The notes: generated from the sequence alone by a model not told the origin. A stretch of 64,000 nucleotides of DNA from Polynucleobacter sp. AM-7D1 (GCF_018688455.1 NZ_CP061319.1:620001-684000), one strand, 5' to 3'; numbered from the stretch's first letter, positions 8,773 through 17,577 are shown. A program made the numbers and translations.

Positions 8773-9794
8773 GTCGCTGGCATCGATTTAGAAACAGTCG
8801 CATGGGTTATGCCAGCCTCTGGATCTTTATGGTCTTGTTTGGGTTGTCTATGTGCGCTGAGCTGATTGCCAATGACAAGCCTTTGGTAGTCCGCTACGAA
8901 GGCAAGTTCTATTTCCCGATTGTGAAATCACAACCCGAGAGAGTGTTTGGAGGTGACTTCGCTACACCGACCGATTTTTTAGATCCGGATATTCGTCACA
9001 ATATTACGAGCAATGGTAATTGGGCCATTTACCCCCCGATACCTTATAGCTATGAAACACTCAACTACTTTTCAAAAGTACCCAATCCTGCACCGCCATC
9101 TTTTGATAACTGGTTAGGCACTGACGATCGGGGACGCGATGTTCTCGCGCGCTTGATTTATGGATTCCGCCTCTCAATTCTGTTTGGCTTGGCACTCACT
9201 ATTGTTGGCGTAAGTGTAGGCATCATCACTGGCTCTTTAATGGGATTCTTTGGTGGCAAGTTTGATCTGATTTCTCAGCGCTTGATTGAAATTTGGTCAG
9301 CGATGCCAGAGTTATATCTGCTGATCATCTTTGCTTCTATCTTTAACCCCAGCATCTGGCTCCTGATTATTTTGCTGGCAGCATTTGGTTGGATGGGTTT
9401 GTCTGACTACGTGCGTGCTGAGTTTTTCCGTAATCGTGCATTGGAATATGTGCGAGCTGCCAGAGCTTTGGGTTTAACGAATTTGCAAATCATGCGTCGT
9501 CATATCCTGCCTAATAGCTTGACCCCGGTGATTACCTTTCTACCTTTCAGAATGAGTGCAGCGATTTTGTCGCTCACGAGTTTGGATTTCTTGGGTCTTG
9601 GTGTGCCTCCGGGAACGCCGAGTTTGGGAGAGCTGCTATCACAAGGTAAAAGTAATTTAGATGCCTGGTGGATTTCACTATCGACCTTTGTGGTCTTGGT
9701 TGCCACTTTGCTCTTGCTTACTTTTATGGGCGAGGCTTTGCGTGATGCTTTCGATTCTCGCAAGTCAGGCACTATGAGTGGGGGGCGTTCATGA
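8769..9794 (+). CDS. yejE: peptide ABC transporter permease YejE
   Basis: 341 aa. After a first membrane helix it carries the long periplasmic loop typical of YejE (KPLVVRYEGKFYFPI, TPTDFLDPDIR) and then GTDDRGRDVLARLIYGFRLS, the family signature of DppC/OppC-like permeases. The EAA loop is ARALGLTNLQIMRRHILPNSLTP. It forms the membrane channel with YejB. The start overlaps yejB by ATGA and its end overlaps yejF in the same way, so translation of the set is coupled. Confidence 0.93.
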   Translation: MSRWHRFRNSRMGYASLWIFMVLFGLSMCAELIANDKPLVVRYEGKFYFPIVKSQPERVFGGDFATPTDFLDPDIRHNITSNGNWAIYPPIPYSYETLNYFSKVPNPAPPSFDNWLGTDDRGRDVLARLIYGFRLSILFGLALTIVGVSVGIITGSLMGFFGGKFDLISQRLIEIWSAMPELYLLIIFASIFNPSIWLLIILLAAFGWMGLSDYVRAEFFRNRALEYVRAARALGLTNLQIMRRHILPNSLTPVITFLPFRMSAAILSLTSLDFLGLGVPPGTPSLGELLSQGKSNLDAWWISLSTFVVLVATLLLLTFMGEALRDAFDSRKSGTMSGGRS

Positions 9795-11470
9795 GCTTCG
9801 CACCAAAACTGAATACAGAAATTACGCCATTACTTCGCTACGAGGATTTTTCAATTTCGTTTGGTTCAGGTCGGCGTGAGAAATTCGCTGTCAACCATCT
9901 TGATCTTGAGATTGGGGTGGGGGAACGTGTCGCCTTAGTTGGTGAGTCTGGTTCAGGTAAGACGCTGACTGCTTTGGCGCCCTTGCGTCTTGAGCCTGAA
10001 GGTGCAAAAACATCTGGTCGTATTTTATGGAGCGGTAAAGACTCGAATGCCGGCAATCAGCCGGTCAATTTACTGGATTTGCCAATCCAAGAGATTCGTG
10101 AGATTCGGGGTCGTGAGATTGCTATGGTCTTTCAAGAGCCCATGACTGCACTCAACCCTTTGTTCACTATTGGCAATCAAATTGTTGAGGCTGTACAGGT
10201 ATATCAACCTTTGATCTCTAAAGCAGACTCTATGTCTGCGGCAATAGAGTTACTCAAGAAAACTGGAATCCCAGAACCAGAGAAACGCTTCCATTCCTAT
10301 CCTCATCAGTTATCTGGTGGCCAACGTCAACGCGCCATGATCGCGATGGCTTTAGCATGCAAACCCAGATTGTTAATTGCAGACGAGCCAACTACTGCTT
10401 TAGACGTTAGTCTGCGTTTGCAGATTTTGGATTTACTCAAAGAGTTGCAAGAAGAGTCTAAAGATCATGGTGGCATGGCCATTCTACTGATTACTCATGA
10501 TCTCAATTTGGTAAAGCATTTTGCTCATCGTGTTGCTGTATTAAATCAAGGAAACTTGATGGAGCTTGGATCAACCAAGCAGGTGTTCGAGCGCCCAGAG
10601 GATCCTTATACAAAAGCCCTAGTAAATAGCGGGCCTGTACGCGATCTGGCGCCAGTGATGCCATTGGCGCCCGTCCTGCTAAAGGCAGAAAACTTATCCG
10701 TCTCTTACCCTGGTAGTGAAGCTGCTGCTTGGTTTAAAAAACCTCCGCGTCATCAGGTCTTGCGTAAAGTCAGTTTTGAACTCAAGCAAGGTCAGACCAT
10801 TGGTGTGATTGGTGAGTCTGGTTCAGGTAAAACTACTTTAGGCATGGCGGTCTTAGGTTTGTTGGGTGACACTGCCGCAGAAATCATGGGTGATGTGGAT
10901 GTACTTGGTGTTGATTGGCAAAAGTTAAAACCAGCAGAACGTCGCGCTATGCGCTCAAGTCTGCAAGTGATTTTTCAAGACCCCTTTGGTTCACTTTCTC
11001 CACGTATGAATGTGATGCAAATTGTTTCAGAGGGTTTGGATGTGCACTTTCCCGATTTGTCTGCGACGGAACGCGAGAAGCGTGTCTTAGATATTCTTCG
11101 AGAAGTCGGCATTGATCGTTCTGCCCTCACACGTTATCCCCATGAGTTTTCGGGTGGGCAAAGGCAGCGGATTGCGATTGCCCGTGCTTTGATCCTAAAA
11201 CCACAGATCTTGGTCTTAGATGAGCCCACTTCTGCATTGGATGTGTCGATTCAAAAACAAGTGCTTGCCTTATTGACTGAGCTCCAGAAAAAATACAACT
11301 TGGCCTATCTGATGATCAGTCATGATTTGGCGGTTATTCGGGCAATGTCGCATGAGGTCATGGTGCTCAAAGCAGGAAGGGTGGTCGAGTTTGGTGATAC
11401 TGAGGCTATGATTCAGCATCCTCGCCAAACCTATACCAAAGAGCTATTCACGGCCGCCGAGCTAACTTAA
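9791..11470 (+). CDS. yejF: peptide ABC transporter dual ATPase YejF
   Basis: 559 aa with two complete ABC ATPase modules in one chain, as in E. coli YejF. Module 1 has Walker A GESGSGKT, signature LSGGQRQR and Walker B LLIADEPTTALD. Module 2 repeats these as GESGSGKTT, FSGGQRQR and LVLDEPTSALD. It powers import of peptides through YejBE. It is the last gene of the four-gene operon; no T-tracted terminator follows, only a hairpin without a U-run at 11504-11521. Confidence 0.95.
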   Translation: MSFAPKLNTEITPLLRYEDFSISFGSGRREKFAVNHLDLEIGVGERVALVGESGSGKTLTALAPLRLEPEGAKTSGRILWSGKDSNAGNQPVNLLDLPIQEIREIRGREIAMVFQEPMTALNPLFTIGNQIVEAVQVYQPLISKADSMSAAIELLKKTGIPEPEKRFHSYPHQLSGGQRQRAMIAMALACKPRLLIADEPTTALDVSLRLQILDLLKELQEESKDHGGMAILLITHDLNLVKHFAHRVAVLNQGNLMELGSTKQVFERPEDPYTKALVNSGPVRDLAPVMPLAPVLLKAENLSVSYPGSEAAAWFKKPPRHQVLRKVSFELKQGQTIGVIGESGSGKTTLGMAVLGLLGDTAAEIMGDVDVLGVDWQKLKPAERRAMRSSLQVIFQDPFGSLSPRMNVMQIVSEGLDVHFPDLSATEREKRVLDILREVGIDRSALTRYPHEFSGGQRQRIAIARALILKPQILVLDEPTSALDVSIQKQVLALLTELQKKYNLAYLMISHDLAVIRAMSHEVMVLKAGRVVEFGDTEAMIQHPRQTYTKELFTAAELT

Positions 11471-11503
11471 GCTTTGAGCAAGAGTCCTAGCAAGGCGCCA
11501 AAT

Positions 11504-11521
11504 CGGTGCATTTATGCACCG
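11504..11521. other. stem-loop downstream of yejF
   Basis: A perfect seven-pair inverted repeat, CGGTGCA / TGCACCG, with loop TTTA. No T-run follows on either strand, so it is not a canonical intrinsic terminator. It may protect the yejF mRNA end or mark Rho-dependent termination. Confidence 0.45.
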
Positions 11522-11571
11522 CAATAGAAAATACTCCTTTTAAAACATCATATTAGGCTCCAAGCTGGTAC

Positions 11572-11600
11572 TTGGTGAAATAGTCCTTCTTTGTTAGAAT
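11572..11600 (+). promoter_or_regulatory. candidate promoter of the NlpC/P60-like gene, leaderless geometry
   Basis: TTGGTG (11572-11577), a 17 bp spacer and TAGAAT (11595-11600). Six bases follow before ATG 11607, so the expected transcription start coincides with the A of the start codon. No Shine-Dalgarno is present. Confidence 0.45.
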
Positions 11601-11606
11601 GGTTTG

Positions 11607-12290
11607 ATGTCACTTAAAAAAGACCTCTTGCCAACCTTGCTTAAGCAAGCGTCGATGGCCGTGCTAATTTCATTCGCATTTGCTGCTCATCCTGTATTGG
11701 CAGCAGATCCCGTGATTGATGCATCAAAAGAATCTCCTGTAGAGGCTCCCAAAGAGACGCCTAAGCAAAGCATGTTTCAAGTAGGTAAGTCTTACTTTGT
11801 TCGCGCTTCAGATCGCTTAGCAGATTCGGTTACCGTTAAATCAGATGAACTAATTAATCGCGCCATGGAAGTGATTGGCGTGCGTTATCGCTGGGATGCG
11901 GAGTTACCGCAATCCGGTTTGGATGGAAGTAGTTTTGTCGGATATGTTTTCAAGGACAAACTAGGTTTTTTGTTGCCTCGTAAATCTACTCAAATGAGTC
12001 GCGTAGGTAAGCCAATTACTCGCGAAGAATTGCAGCCTGGTGATTTAGTGTTTTTTAACACCATGCGTTTAACTTTCTCTCATGTCGGCATTTATGTTGG
12101 CGACAATAAATTTATCCATTCACCATCGAAGGGCACTAGTGTGCGCGTAGATGACCTTGGTAGTCTCTATTGGGATAAGCGCTTTGATGGTGCGCGCCGT
12201 TTGGATGGTAGTGATAACTTAGGTGATGCCGAGCGTCAAGAGTTGTTGAATGAAGTGAATAAACTCAAACGCAAGTCTCGCAACCTCTAA
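11607..12290 (+). CDS. NlpC/P60 (C40) fold protein with catalytic Cys replaced
   Basis: 227 aa: an N-terminal signal peptide ending near HPVLA-ADP, a linker, then an NlpC/P60 domain from about residue 80. Family members are periplasmic cell-wall endopeptidases with a Cys-His-His triad. The His residues are seen at 159 (FSHVGIYVGD) and 171 (KFIHSPSKG), 12 residues apart as in Spr. The nucleophile position, normally D-C-S-G, here reads GLDGSSFVGY, so Gly107 stands where Cys is expected (codon GGA at 11925-11927). The protein is therefore predicted to be inactive as a Cys peptidase and may bind peptidoglycan instead. The ATG is preferred over the adjacent upstream TTG (11604). Confidence 0.85.
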   Translation: MSLKKDLLPTLLKQASMAVLISFAFAAHPVLAADPVIDASKESPVEAPKETPKQSMFQVGKSYFVRASDRLADSVTVKSDELINRAMEVIGVRYRWDAELPQSGLDGSSFVGYVFKDKLGFLLPRKSTQMSRVGKPITREELQPGDLVFFNTMRLTFSHVGIYVGDNKFIHSPSKGTSVRVDDLGSLYWDKRFDGARRLDGSDNLGDAERQELLNEVNKLKRKSRNL

Positions 12291-12299
12291 TCTTCTGTT

Positions 12300-13259
12300 T
12301 TAGAAGCTTGCCGCTAGGCCAATTGAAGTTCCTCGGACGTTCTGTCCAAATTGATACCGAAACACCAATCGCACCCTGCTAAACATGGGGTCTGAGGCGC
12401 TGCGATCAATTTCTACTCCAGTGCCCACAGAGGAGAGTGAATCAAAACCAAGAGCTCCACGGAGTTGACCAAGAAACTCAGTATGTGCCACCTCAAAGAC
12501 AGCTCGTAGTGGCCTTTCTAAAACGGTAAGTGGTGTGGGGTATCTGGCTCGAGCCCACAATCCTAAACTTTGAGAGTCTGCGGAACCTTGAACGGCAGCG
12601 GAGCTATCAAAAGTATTGAGCGCAATATTGGTGTAGCGCAATTCTGCATCGTATTCACGTTCAGGCTTGTAATCCTCATAGTCCAACATGAGTGAGCCGC
12701 CAAGGCCATATGCATTCATACGACCTCCATTTAAGAACTGTAGGTCTACCCCTGTTTTATTTTCTATGATGCGACCTGCAATCGAGAGGTCGCTTTCTAC
12801 ATGGCCCAACATGATGTTGGCAATCGGACGAATGCGTAGCTGATCCGTTAGTGGAAAGTCCCAGCCAACGCCACCAGTTCCGGTAATACCATTCCAATTG
12901 ACCGGTACCGTAATGCTGGTATTGCCTAAGCCATCGGTAAATGTTGGGTTGTATCGATTAAAGGCAATCGTACCCTCAAGGTAAAGTGGAAAGTTGGCGC
13001 TGATACGGTCTCCACCCCCAAGAGAAATCATTTGTAAATTTTGATTTTCTCCGCCTTTGTCGGTAATCGAGAGTGATCCGGTGGTGACATCTGGGGTCAG
13101 AGAGTAGCCCGTGATTGTCATGAAAGCATCGGTACGCTTTTTGAGATAGTTATTGGCTGCGACTGTAAATTGGCCTCCTGCCTGAGCATGGGCGTAATGC
13201 GCTTGAGTTGCAATGGATATTGCGATCAATAATTTAAGAAGAGTGGTGGTGGATTTCAT
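12300..13259 (-). CDS. predicted outer-membrane beta-barrel protein, function unknown
   Basis: 319 aa from ATG 13259; a TTG start four codons upstream is less likely because the ATG opens a clean signal peptide (MKSTTTLLKLLIAISIATQA, cleavage near AHA-QAGG). The mature part is rich in alternating hydrophobic/polar strands with many Gly and aromatic residues and ends in Phe (IGLAASF), as outer-membrane barrel proteins do. Phrases such as GTGGVGWDFPLTDQLRIRPI and ARARYPTPLTVLERPL suggest an autotransporter-like or Solitary-barrel fold. No specific family was recognised. It converges with the NlpC/P60-like gene, leaving only 9 bp between the stop codons. Confidence 0.7.
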   Translation of the reverse strand: MKSTTTLLKLLIAISIATQAHYAHAQAGGQFTVAANNYLKKRTDAFMTITGYSLTPDVTTGSLSITDKGGENQNLQMISLGGGDRISANFPLYLEGTIAFNRYNPTFTDGLGNTSITVPVNWNGITGTGGVGWDFPLTDQLRIRPIANIMLGHVESDLSIAGRIIENKTGVDLQFLNGGRMNAYGLGGSLMLDYEDYKPEREYDAELRYTNIALNTFDSSAAVQGSADSQSLGLWARARYPTPLTVLERPLRAVFEVAHTEFLGQLRGALGFDSLSSVGTGVEIDRSASDPMFSRVRLVFRYQFGQNVRGTSIGLAASF

Positions 13260-13316
13260 AAACAATTGCACCGAATCCTAAATCAATCATCCCCACTTGG
13301 GAAGCTAGCCCTAGGG

Positions 13317-14231
13317 CTAGGATCGAAGTTTTTCTTTCAAGACGGCCATCTGCTCTTGGGCGGCTACCTCTCCAGCGAGGATTGCTGCATTTCTGGATTT
13401 GAAATCACCGCTATTCATTTGCTTGAGATGAGGCGTGATCACAATATCAGCGCTTTTGAGTTCGTATTGATTAATACTTCGCTGCATGATGGAGATCGTC
13501 TGTTGCATGACACCAAAGGTTCCGCTGGCATCTTGATGAACTGGCTCAGAGGAGATATTGACTGCAATTACCAGGGTTGCACCCATCTGTCTTGCATAGC
13601 TCGCTGGAACTGGTGCGACTAAACCGCCATCAACATATTCTTTGCCGCTAATGACGGCCGGCTGGAAGACGCCGGGGACACTGCATGAGGCGCGCACTGC
13701 TAGACCTGTATTGCCAGAGCGAAACAAAATACCTTTGCCTGACTGCAATTCAGTTGCCACAATTCCCAATGGAATGCGCATTTGCTCGATCGATTTATTT
13801 TGCACTTCACGGTTGACCATATTTTGGAGGGCATCCCCTTTGATGAGGCCGCCAAATCTTCCAACAAAAGGAAGTCCCCAGTCAGCAATGGTGGCTTCAT
13901 CGAGCGTTAAGGCTAGTCTGTTCAAGTCATTACCAGTAGCACCAGATGCAAGAAGTGCTGCAATAACGCTGCCAGCACTGCTCCCGACTACGATATCGGG
14001 TCGAATCCCTTGAGCCTCCAGCGCCTTAATAACGCCTACATGGGCAAAGCCTCGGGCTGCACCTGCCCCCAATGCTAGGCCGATGACGGGCTTCCGGTTG
14101 CTCATGAGGCTACACCCAGCCAGGCCTGAGCCCCCAATCAGGGCGCTTAAACCAAGGCCTAGCCCCAGAAAACGGCGTCTCGGATCAAGCTCGGCGGATG
14201 AAAGTCGGGATGGAGCTGTATTTGCTTGCAT
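13317..14231 (-). CDS. patatin-like phospholipase, predicted Tat-exported lipoprotein
   Basis: 304 aa. The N-terminus has a twin-arginine motif (DPRRRFLGLGLG) followed by a hydrophobic stretch and a lipobox (GLAGC, Cys at about residue 40), so the protein is probably exported by Tat and lipidated. The patatin domain shows the oxyanion motif GLALGAGAARGFAHVGV, the nucleophile elbow GSSAG and the catalytic Asp in YVDGGLVAPVPA. It is RssA-like in overall plan. The family hydrolyses acyl chains of lipids. The ATG has no Shine-Dalgarno, but a TACAAT box ends 6 nt upstream. It is divergent from scpB and co-directional with the barrel protein gene downstream (57 bp gap). Confidence 0.9.
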   Translation of the reverse strand: MQANTAPSRLSSAELDPRRRFLGLGLGLSALIGGSGLAGCSLMSNRKPVIGLALGAGAARGFAHVGVIKALEAQGIRPDIVVGSSAGSVIAALLASGATGNDLNRLALTLDEATIADWGLPFVGRFGGLIKGDALQNMVNREVQNKSIEQMRIPLGIVATELQSGKGILFRSGNTGLAVRASCSVPGVFQPAVISGKEYVDGGLVAPVPASYARQMGATLVIAVNISSEPVHQDASGTFGVMQQTISIMQRSINQYELKSADIVITPHLKQMNSGDFKSRNAAILAGEVAAQEQMAVLKEKLRS

Positions 14232-14237
14232 GTGGCT

Positions 14238-14267
14238 ATTGTATTGAGCCTACCTTATAATGGTCAG
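14238..14267 (-). promoter_or_regulatory. candidate promoter of the patatin gene, leaderless geometry
   Basis: On the minus strand CTGACC (14267-14262), an 18 bp spacer and TACAAT (14243-14238), then six bases to the ATG at 14231. The predicted start point is the start codon itself. The spacer overlaps the plus-strand TATAAT at 14256-14261. Confidence 0.45.
14256..14261 (+). promoter_or_regulatory. candidate -10 box for scpB with a long leader
   Basis: A consensus TATAAT with no strong -35 upstream. It would give a leader of about 165 nt before scpB. The leader holds no recognisable riboswitch. Confidence 0.35.
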
Positions 14268-14402
14268 ACGGTGAGCGAAAAAGACTTCGTTTCAGCGCGG
14301 GTAGCTATCCCATGAGCTTGTTGGAGATGAATTGCCCGTAGTAGCTAAATAGAGCCACCAGAACACCACCAACCCATTACTGAAATACATTTTTATAGTC
14401 TC

Positions 14403-14419
14403 ATCAGGCCCTCCCTGAT
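14403..14419 (+). other. stem-loop just upstream of scpB start
   Basis: ATCAGG / CCTGAT with a five-base loop (CCCTC), ending 12 nt before ATG 14432. There is no Shine-Dalgarno between the hairpin and the start, so the hairpin could influence initiation. Confidence 0.4.
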
Positions 14420-14431
14420 AGCCCGAATTTT

Positions 14432-15145
14432 ATGGATGATCACAATAAACGCGTAATTGAAACAGCTCTCTTGTGCGCGCAAGAACCACTCACAGTTGCG
14501 GATCTGACGCGCTTATTTGCTGAGGATATTGCATCTAGTGAAATTGACGATGCTCTCTTAGAGCTTCAAAAAGCCTGGGAAGACAGAGGTATGGAGTTGG
14601 TACACATTGCTACTGGCTGGCGTTTTCAAAGCCGCTTAGCAATGCGTGAATATCTTGATCGATTAACTCCAGAAAAGCCGCCGAAGTATTCTCGTGCAGT
14701 AATGGAAACCTTAGCGATCATTGCTTATCGCCAACCAGTGACTCGCGGAGAGATTGAAGAGATCCGTGGTGTTGCAGTCAGTAGCAATGTGATGAAGCAG
14801 TTAGAGGACCGAGGTTGGGTTGAGGTTATTGGTCACAAAGAGACTGTTGGCCGCCCAGGTTTATACGCCACCACCAAACAATTCTTAGATGATTTAAGCC
14901 TTACCAATTTACAAAGCTTGCCAATGTTGGAAGATGCTGCGCCGATGGCTGCAGCGGAGCACTTAGGTCAGGCGGTTATGGAGTTTGATCCAAGCGCTAC
15001 AGTTGAAACAGTTATTGAGTTGGATGAAAACGGTCAACCGGTTATTCAGTCAACTAGTGAAGAGACAAGTGCAGAGGTGGAAGAAGTTGAAGAAGTAGAA
15101 GAAGTTAATCCAGAGCCTGAAGACAAATCAGACGAACAAAAATAA
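14432..15145 (+). CDS. scpB: segregation and condensation protein ScpB
   Basis: 237 aa. Winged-helix kleisin-binding protein of the SMC-ScpA-ScpB condensin. The recognisable core runs from residue 1 to about 165: [68 protein letters not shown]-terminal tail of about 70 residues is very acidic ([19 protein letters not shown]). scpA is not adjacent, since the upstream gene is on the other strand; scpB next to rluB is a common order in betaproteobacteria. The gap to rluB is 6 bp, so the two genes are probably co-transcribed. Confidence 0.94.
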   Translation: MDDHNKRVIETALLCAQEPLTVADLTRLFAEDIASSEIDDALLELQKAWEDRGMELVHIATGWRFQSRLAMREYLDRLTPEKPPKYSRAVMETLAIIAYRQPVTRGEIEEIRGVAVSSNVMKQLEDRGWVEVIGHKETVGRPGLYATTKQFLDDLSLTNLQSLPMLEDAAPMAAAEHLGQAVMEFDPSATVETVIELDENGQPVIQSTSEETSAEVEEVEEVEEVNPEPEDKSDEQK

Positions 15146-15151
15146 TTATTA

Positions 15152-16912
15152 ATGACAAGTCATAACGAAAACGATTCATCTCCGATTAAACCTATATCGG
15201 ATAATTCCTCTGGCTCTGAGGCTGCACCTAATCCTGCAGAAGGTACGAGGGGTGAGGGGCGCGAAGGCGGACAACGTCGCCCACGCCGTCAGGGCGCGGG
15301 AGCTAGCAAGCATCCCTTTAATAAGAAACGCCCATTTAATAAAGATCGGCCTCGTCGTGAGGGTGGTGAATCTGGTGGCCAGCGCGAGGGAGGTAATAAT
15401 GCATCCGCTAAGCTCGCACCAAATCCAGCAGAGAGTGAAGCGTTGTTTGCCTCAGTGGTTTCTGGAGAATTCGATGCTGCATTAGATGCGCCTGAAGTGC
15501 TTGAGGTTAAAAATCCTGATGGCCTAAATGAGAATGAGATTTCTCATCAGACTGGTGCAGAGCGCCGCGCACAACGTGTGCGTCATGATGATGATGCGGA
15601 TATGCCTAGCGATGATGAGATGAGTAGTTTGCAATTCGCAAATATCGATGATCTACCGCTGAGCTTGCGTGACGAAGTGTGGTCCGACCTAGACGGTTTG
15701 GACGACGATGCTGACGACGAAGATACTGTGAAGTTGCATAAGGTACTGGCTGATGTCGGTATGGGTTCACGTCGCGATATGGAAGACTTGATTATTCAAG
15801 GGCGCGTATCCGTAAATGGTTTACCGGCACATATCGGTCAACGTATTGGACCCACCGATCAAGTAAGAATTAATGGCAAGCCAGTACATCGCAAGATTCA
15901 GACTAAGCCACCACGTGTGATCATGTATCACAAGCCAGCCGGCGAGATCGTGAGTCAATCTGATCCTGAAGGTCGTCCAACCGTATTTGATCGTTTGCCA
16001 AAGCCGCGTCAAGGGCGCTGGATTGCAGTGGGGCGCCTGGACTTTAATACTGAAGGTCTTTTGTTATTCACCACTTCTGGTGAGCTGGCCAATCGCTTAA
16101 TGCATCCTCGTTATGGCGTTGAGCGTGAATACGCTGTTCGTATTCTGGGTGACCTGAGTCAAGAAAATATGACTCAATTAAAGAGTGGTATCACCTTAGA
16201 TGACGGCCAAGCTAAATTCTTACGTCTTTCCATGGGTGGTGGGGAAGGTGCAAACCGTTGGTATCACGTTGCATTAACTGAAGGTCGCAACCGCGAGGTT
16301 CGCCGTATGTTTGAGGCTGTTGGCCATACGGTTTCTCGTTTAATCCGAACTCGTTACGGCATTTTCTTATTGCCCCCACGCTTGAGACGGGGTAAGTGGG
16401 AAGAGATTGAAGCTGGTGGTATCTATAACCTGATGAAGTTTGCAGGTTTAAAAATGCCTCAGCCACAAGATAAAGGCCGCAATCCAAATCCTCAAGGTCG
16501 CGATCGCCGATCTCCTGCTGGCGAAGACTTTCAGCCCGATCCAATGCAAACCTCAGTTTCTTACTGGGGTTCACGGGATGCTCTCACCCAGGCCAGCGGT
16601 CATGGTGCCCTAACCCATCAAAGCAGAGGCGGCAAGCCTGGTGGCGGTGGACAGGGTGAAGGCCGCGGTCCTTTCCGGGGTCGTACCCAGGGTGGTCGTC
16701 CTGGAGCAGGTGGTCAGGGTGGTCAAGGTGGTGGGCAGGGTGGACAGGGCCAAAACCGCAATAAAGGTAAGAAAGTGCATCACGGGCAGTCTGCTTTTGT
16801 GACGGCAAGCCCTCAAAGTACTGGAAATGGCCCTAAGCGTGGGGCACCAAAAGGGCGCAAACCTTTCAATAAAGGCCCTAGAAAACCTCGAAATCCAAGC
16901 GAAAGCTTCTGA
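15152..16912 (+). CDS. rluB: 23S rRNA pseudouridine synthase RluB with long disordered ends
   Basis: 586 aa, about twice the length of E. coli RluB. Order: a basic, Gly/Arg-rich N-terminal stretch (about 1-75), an acidic stretch (to about 190), an S4 RNA-binding domain ([21 protein letters not shown]), the RsuA/RluB catalytic domain with the Asp nucleophile in [14 protein letters not shown] and [13 protein letters not shown], and a Gly/Gln/Arg-rich tail from about 430. It forms pseudouridine at the position equivalent to U2605 of 23S rRNA. Long low-complexity extensions are usual in Burkholderiales RluB. It sits 6 bp after scpB. Confidence 0.93.
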   Translation: MTSHNENDSSPIKPISDNSSGSEAAPNPAEGTRGEGREGGQRRPRRQGAGASKHPFNKKRPFNKDRPRREGGESGGQREGGNNASAKLAPNPAESEALFASVVSGEFDAALDAPEVLEVKNPDGLNENEISHQTGAERRAQRVRHDDDADMPSDDEMSSLQFANIDDLPLSLRDEVWSDLDGLDDDADDEDTVKLHKVLADVGMGSRRDMEDLIIQGRVSVNGLPAHIGQRIGPTDQVRINGKPVHRKIQTKPPRVIMYHKPAGEIVSQSDPEGRPTVFDRLPKPRQGRWIAVGRLDFNTEGLLLFTTSGELANRLMHPRYGVEREYAVRILGDLSQENMTQLKSGITLDDGQAKFLRLSMGGGEGANRWYHVALTEGRNREVRRMFEAVGHTVSRLIRTRYGIFLLPPRLRRGKWEEIEAGGIYNLMKFAGLKMPQPQDKGRNPNPQGRDRRSPAGEDFQPDPMQTSVSYWGSRDALTQASGHGALTHQSRGGKPGGGGQGEGRGPFRGRTQGGRPGAGGQGGQGGGQGGQGQNRNKGKKVHHGQSAFVTASPQSTGNGPKRGAPKGRKPFNKGPRKPRNPSESF

Positions 16913-16939
16913 TTTCTATCAGTTTTCCTCTAAATCGGC

Positions 16940-16945
16940 TATAAT
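16940..16945 (+). promoter_or_regulatory. candidate -10 box of the rimP-nusA-infB operon
   Basis: TATAAT 28 bp after the rluB stop, without a convincing -35. It would start transcription near 16952, just ahead of a structured leader. Confidence 0.45.
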
Positions 16946-16951
16946 TTTGGA

Positions 16952-17061
16952 CTTACAGCAGTTCGCTGCTGTTTTAAGTTGTTACCGACTGATGTTGCGA
17001 TCAACGTAAGTCGGCCTGTTCTGAATTTCGAGAATATGGGCTTTGAAGCCCATTTTTTTTT
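16952..17061 (+). promoter_or_regulatory. structured rimP leader ending in an intrinsic terminator
   Basis: Three hairpins occur in order. Hairpin 1 (16955-16972) is ACAGCAG / CTGCTGT closed by a TTCG loop. Hairpin 2 (16985-17014) has outer stem CCGACT / AGTCGG, an internal loop and inner stem GTTG / CAAC. Hairpin 3 (17036-17053) is ATGGGCT / AGCCCAT followed by nine T (17053-17061). No gene lies between the -10 box and hairpin 3, so the terminator sits in the 5' leader of rimP-nusA-infB, as in an attenuator. Rimp leader attenuators of this general plan are described in gammaproteobacteria; NusA feedback is an inference. Confidence 0.6.
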
Positions 17062-17085
17062 GCCGTTTTGGATTGAAGGGTATTC

Positions 17086-17577
17086 GTGAAAGATCAGCGG
17101 ATTATTTCTGCAGAGGTGGAAAACCTAGGGTACACGCTAGTAGATATCGAGCGTGAAGCCGGAGGTTTGCTACGTGTCACGATCGAAAACCCGGATTATG
17201 AGCGCTTGATTAATGTCCAGGATTGCGAAAAGGTGAGTCATCAACTGAGCTATACATTGCCAGTGGAAAACATCCCCTTTGAGCGTCTAGAGATTTCTTC
17301 TCCTGGTCTCGATCGCCCTGTGAAGTCAGCGGCTGATTACGAGCGTTTTTCCGGAATGGAAGTGGATTTGAAGTTGCGAGTTGCCGTTGGTGATCGCAAG
17401 AAGTTTCGTGGTGTGTTGCAAGGTTTGCTGAGTGGCGAGTTGGATTCGCCTGATGCGAAATTTGGTTTGTTGTTTGAAGGTGCTGATGGCACTGAATCTC
17501 AATTGGAGTTTTCTTTAGCCGAGGTCGATAAGACTCGGTTGGTCCCTGTTATTGATTTCAAAGGAAGAAAGTCATGA
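17086..17577 (+). CDS. rimP: ribosome maturation factor RimP
   Basis: 163 aa. Starts at GTG 17086 with an AAGGG Shine-Dalgarno five bases upstream, 25 bp after the leader terminator. Family motifs: [21 protein letters not shown] in the N-terminal domain, [10 protein letters not shown], and [19 protein letters not shown] at the domain boundary. It assists assembly of the 30S subunit in the cytoplasm. The last four bases overlap the nusA start (ATGA), so translation is coupled. Confidence 0.96.
   Translation: MKDQRIISAEVENLGYTLVDIEREAGGLLRVTIENPDYERLINVQDCEKVSHQLSYTLPVENIPFERLEISSPGLDRPVKSAADYERFSGMEVDLKLRVAVGDRKKFRGVLQGLLSGELDSPDAKFGLLFEGADGTESQLEFSLAEVDKTRLVPVIDFKGRKS

Noticed and set aside
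13266..13622. 118-codon open frame on the plus strand
   Set aside because: It lies almost wholly antisense to the patatin gene, has no signal or domain and no ribosome binding site.
16660..16770. Tandem GGTGGTCAGGG-like repeats
   Set aside because: These encode the Gly/Gln-rich tail of RluB; they are coding low complexity, not a CRISPR or mobile repeat.
16212..16808. Minus-strand open frames of 74 and 120 codons
   Set aside because: They are antisense to the rluB catalytic and Gly-rich regions; their composition mirrors the GC-rich repeats.
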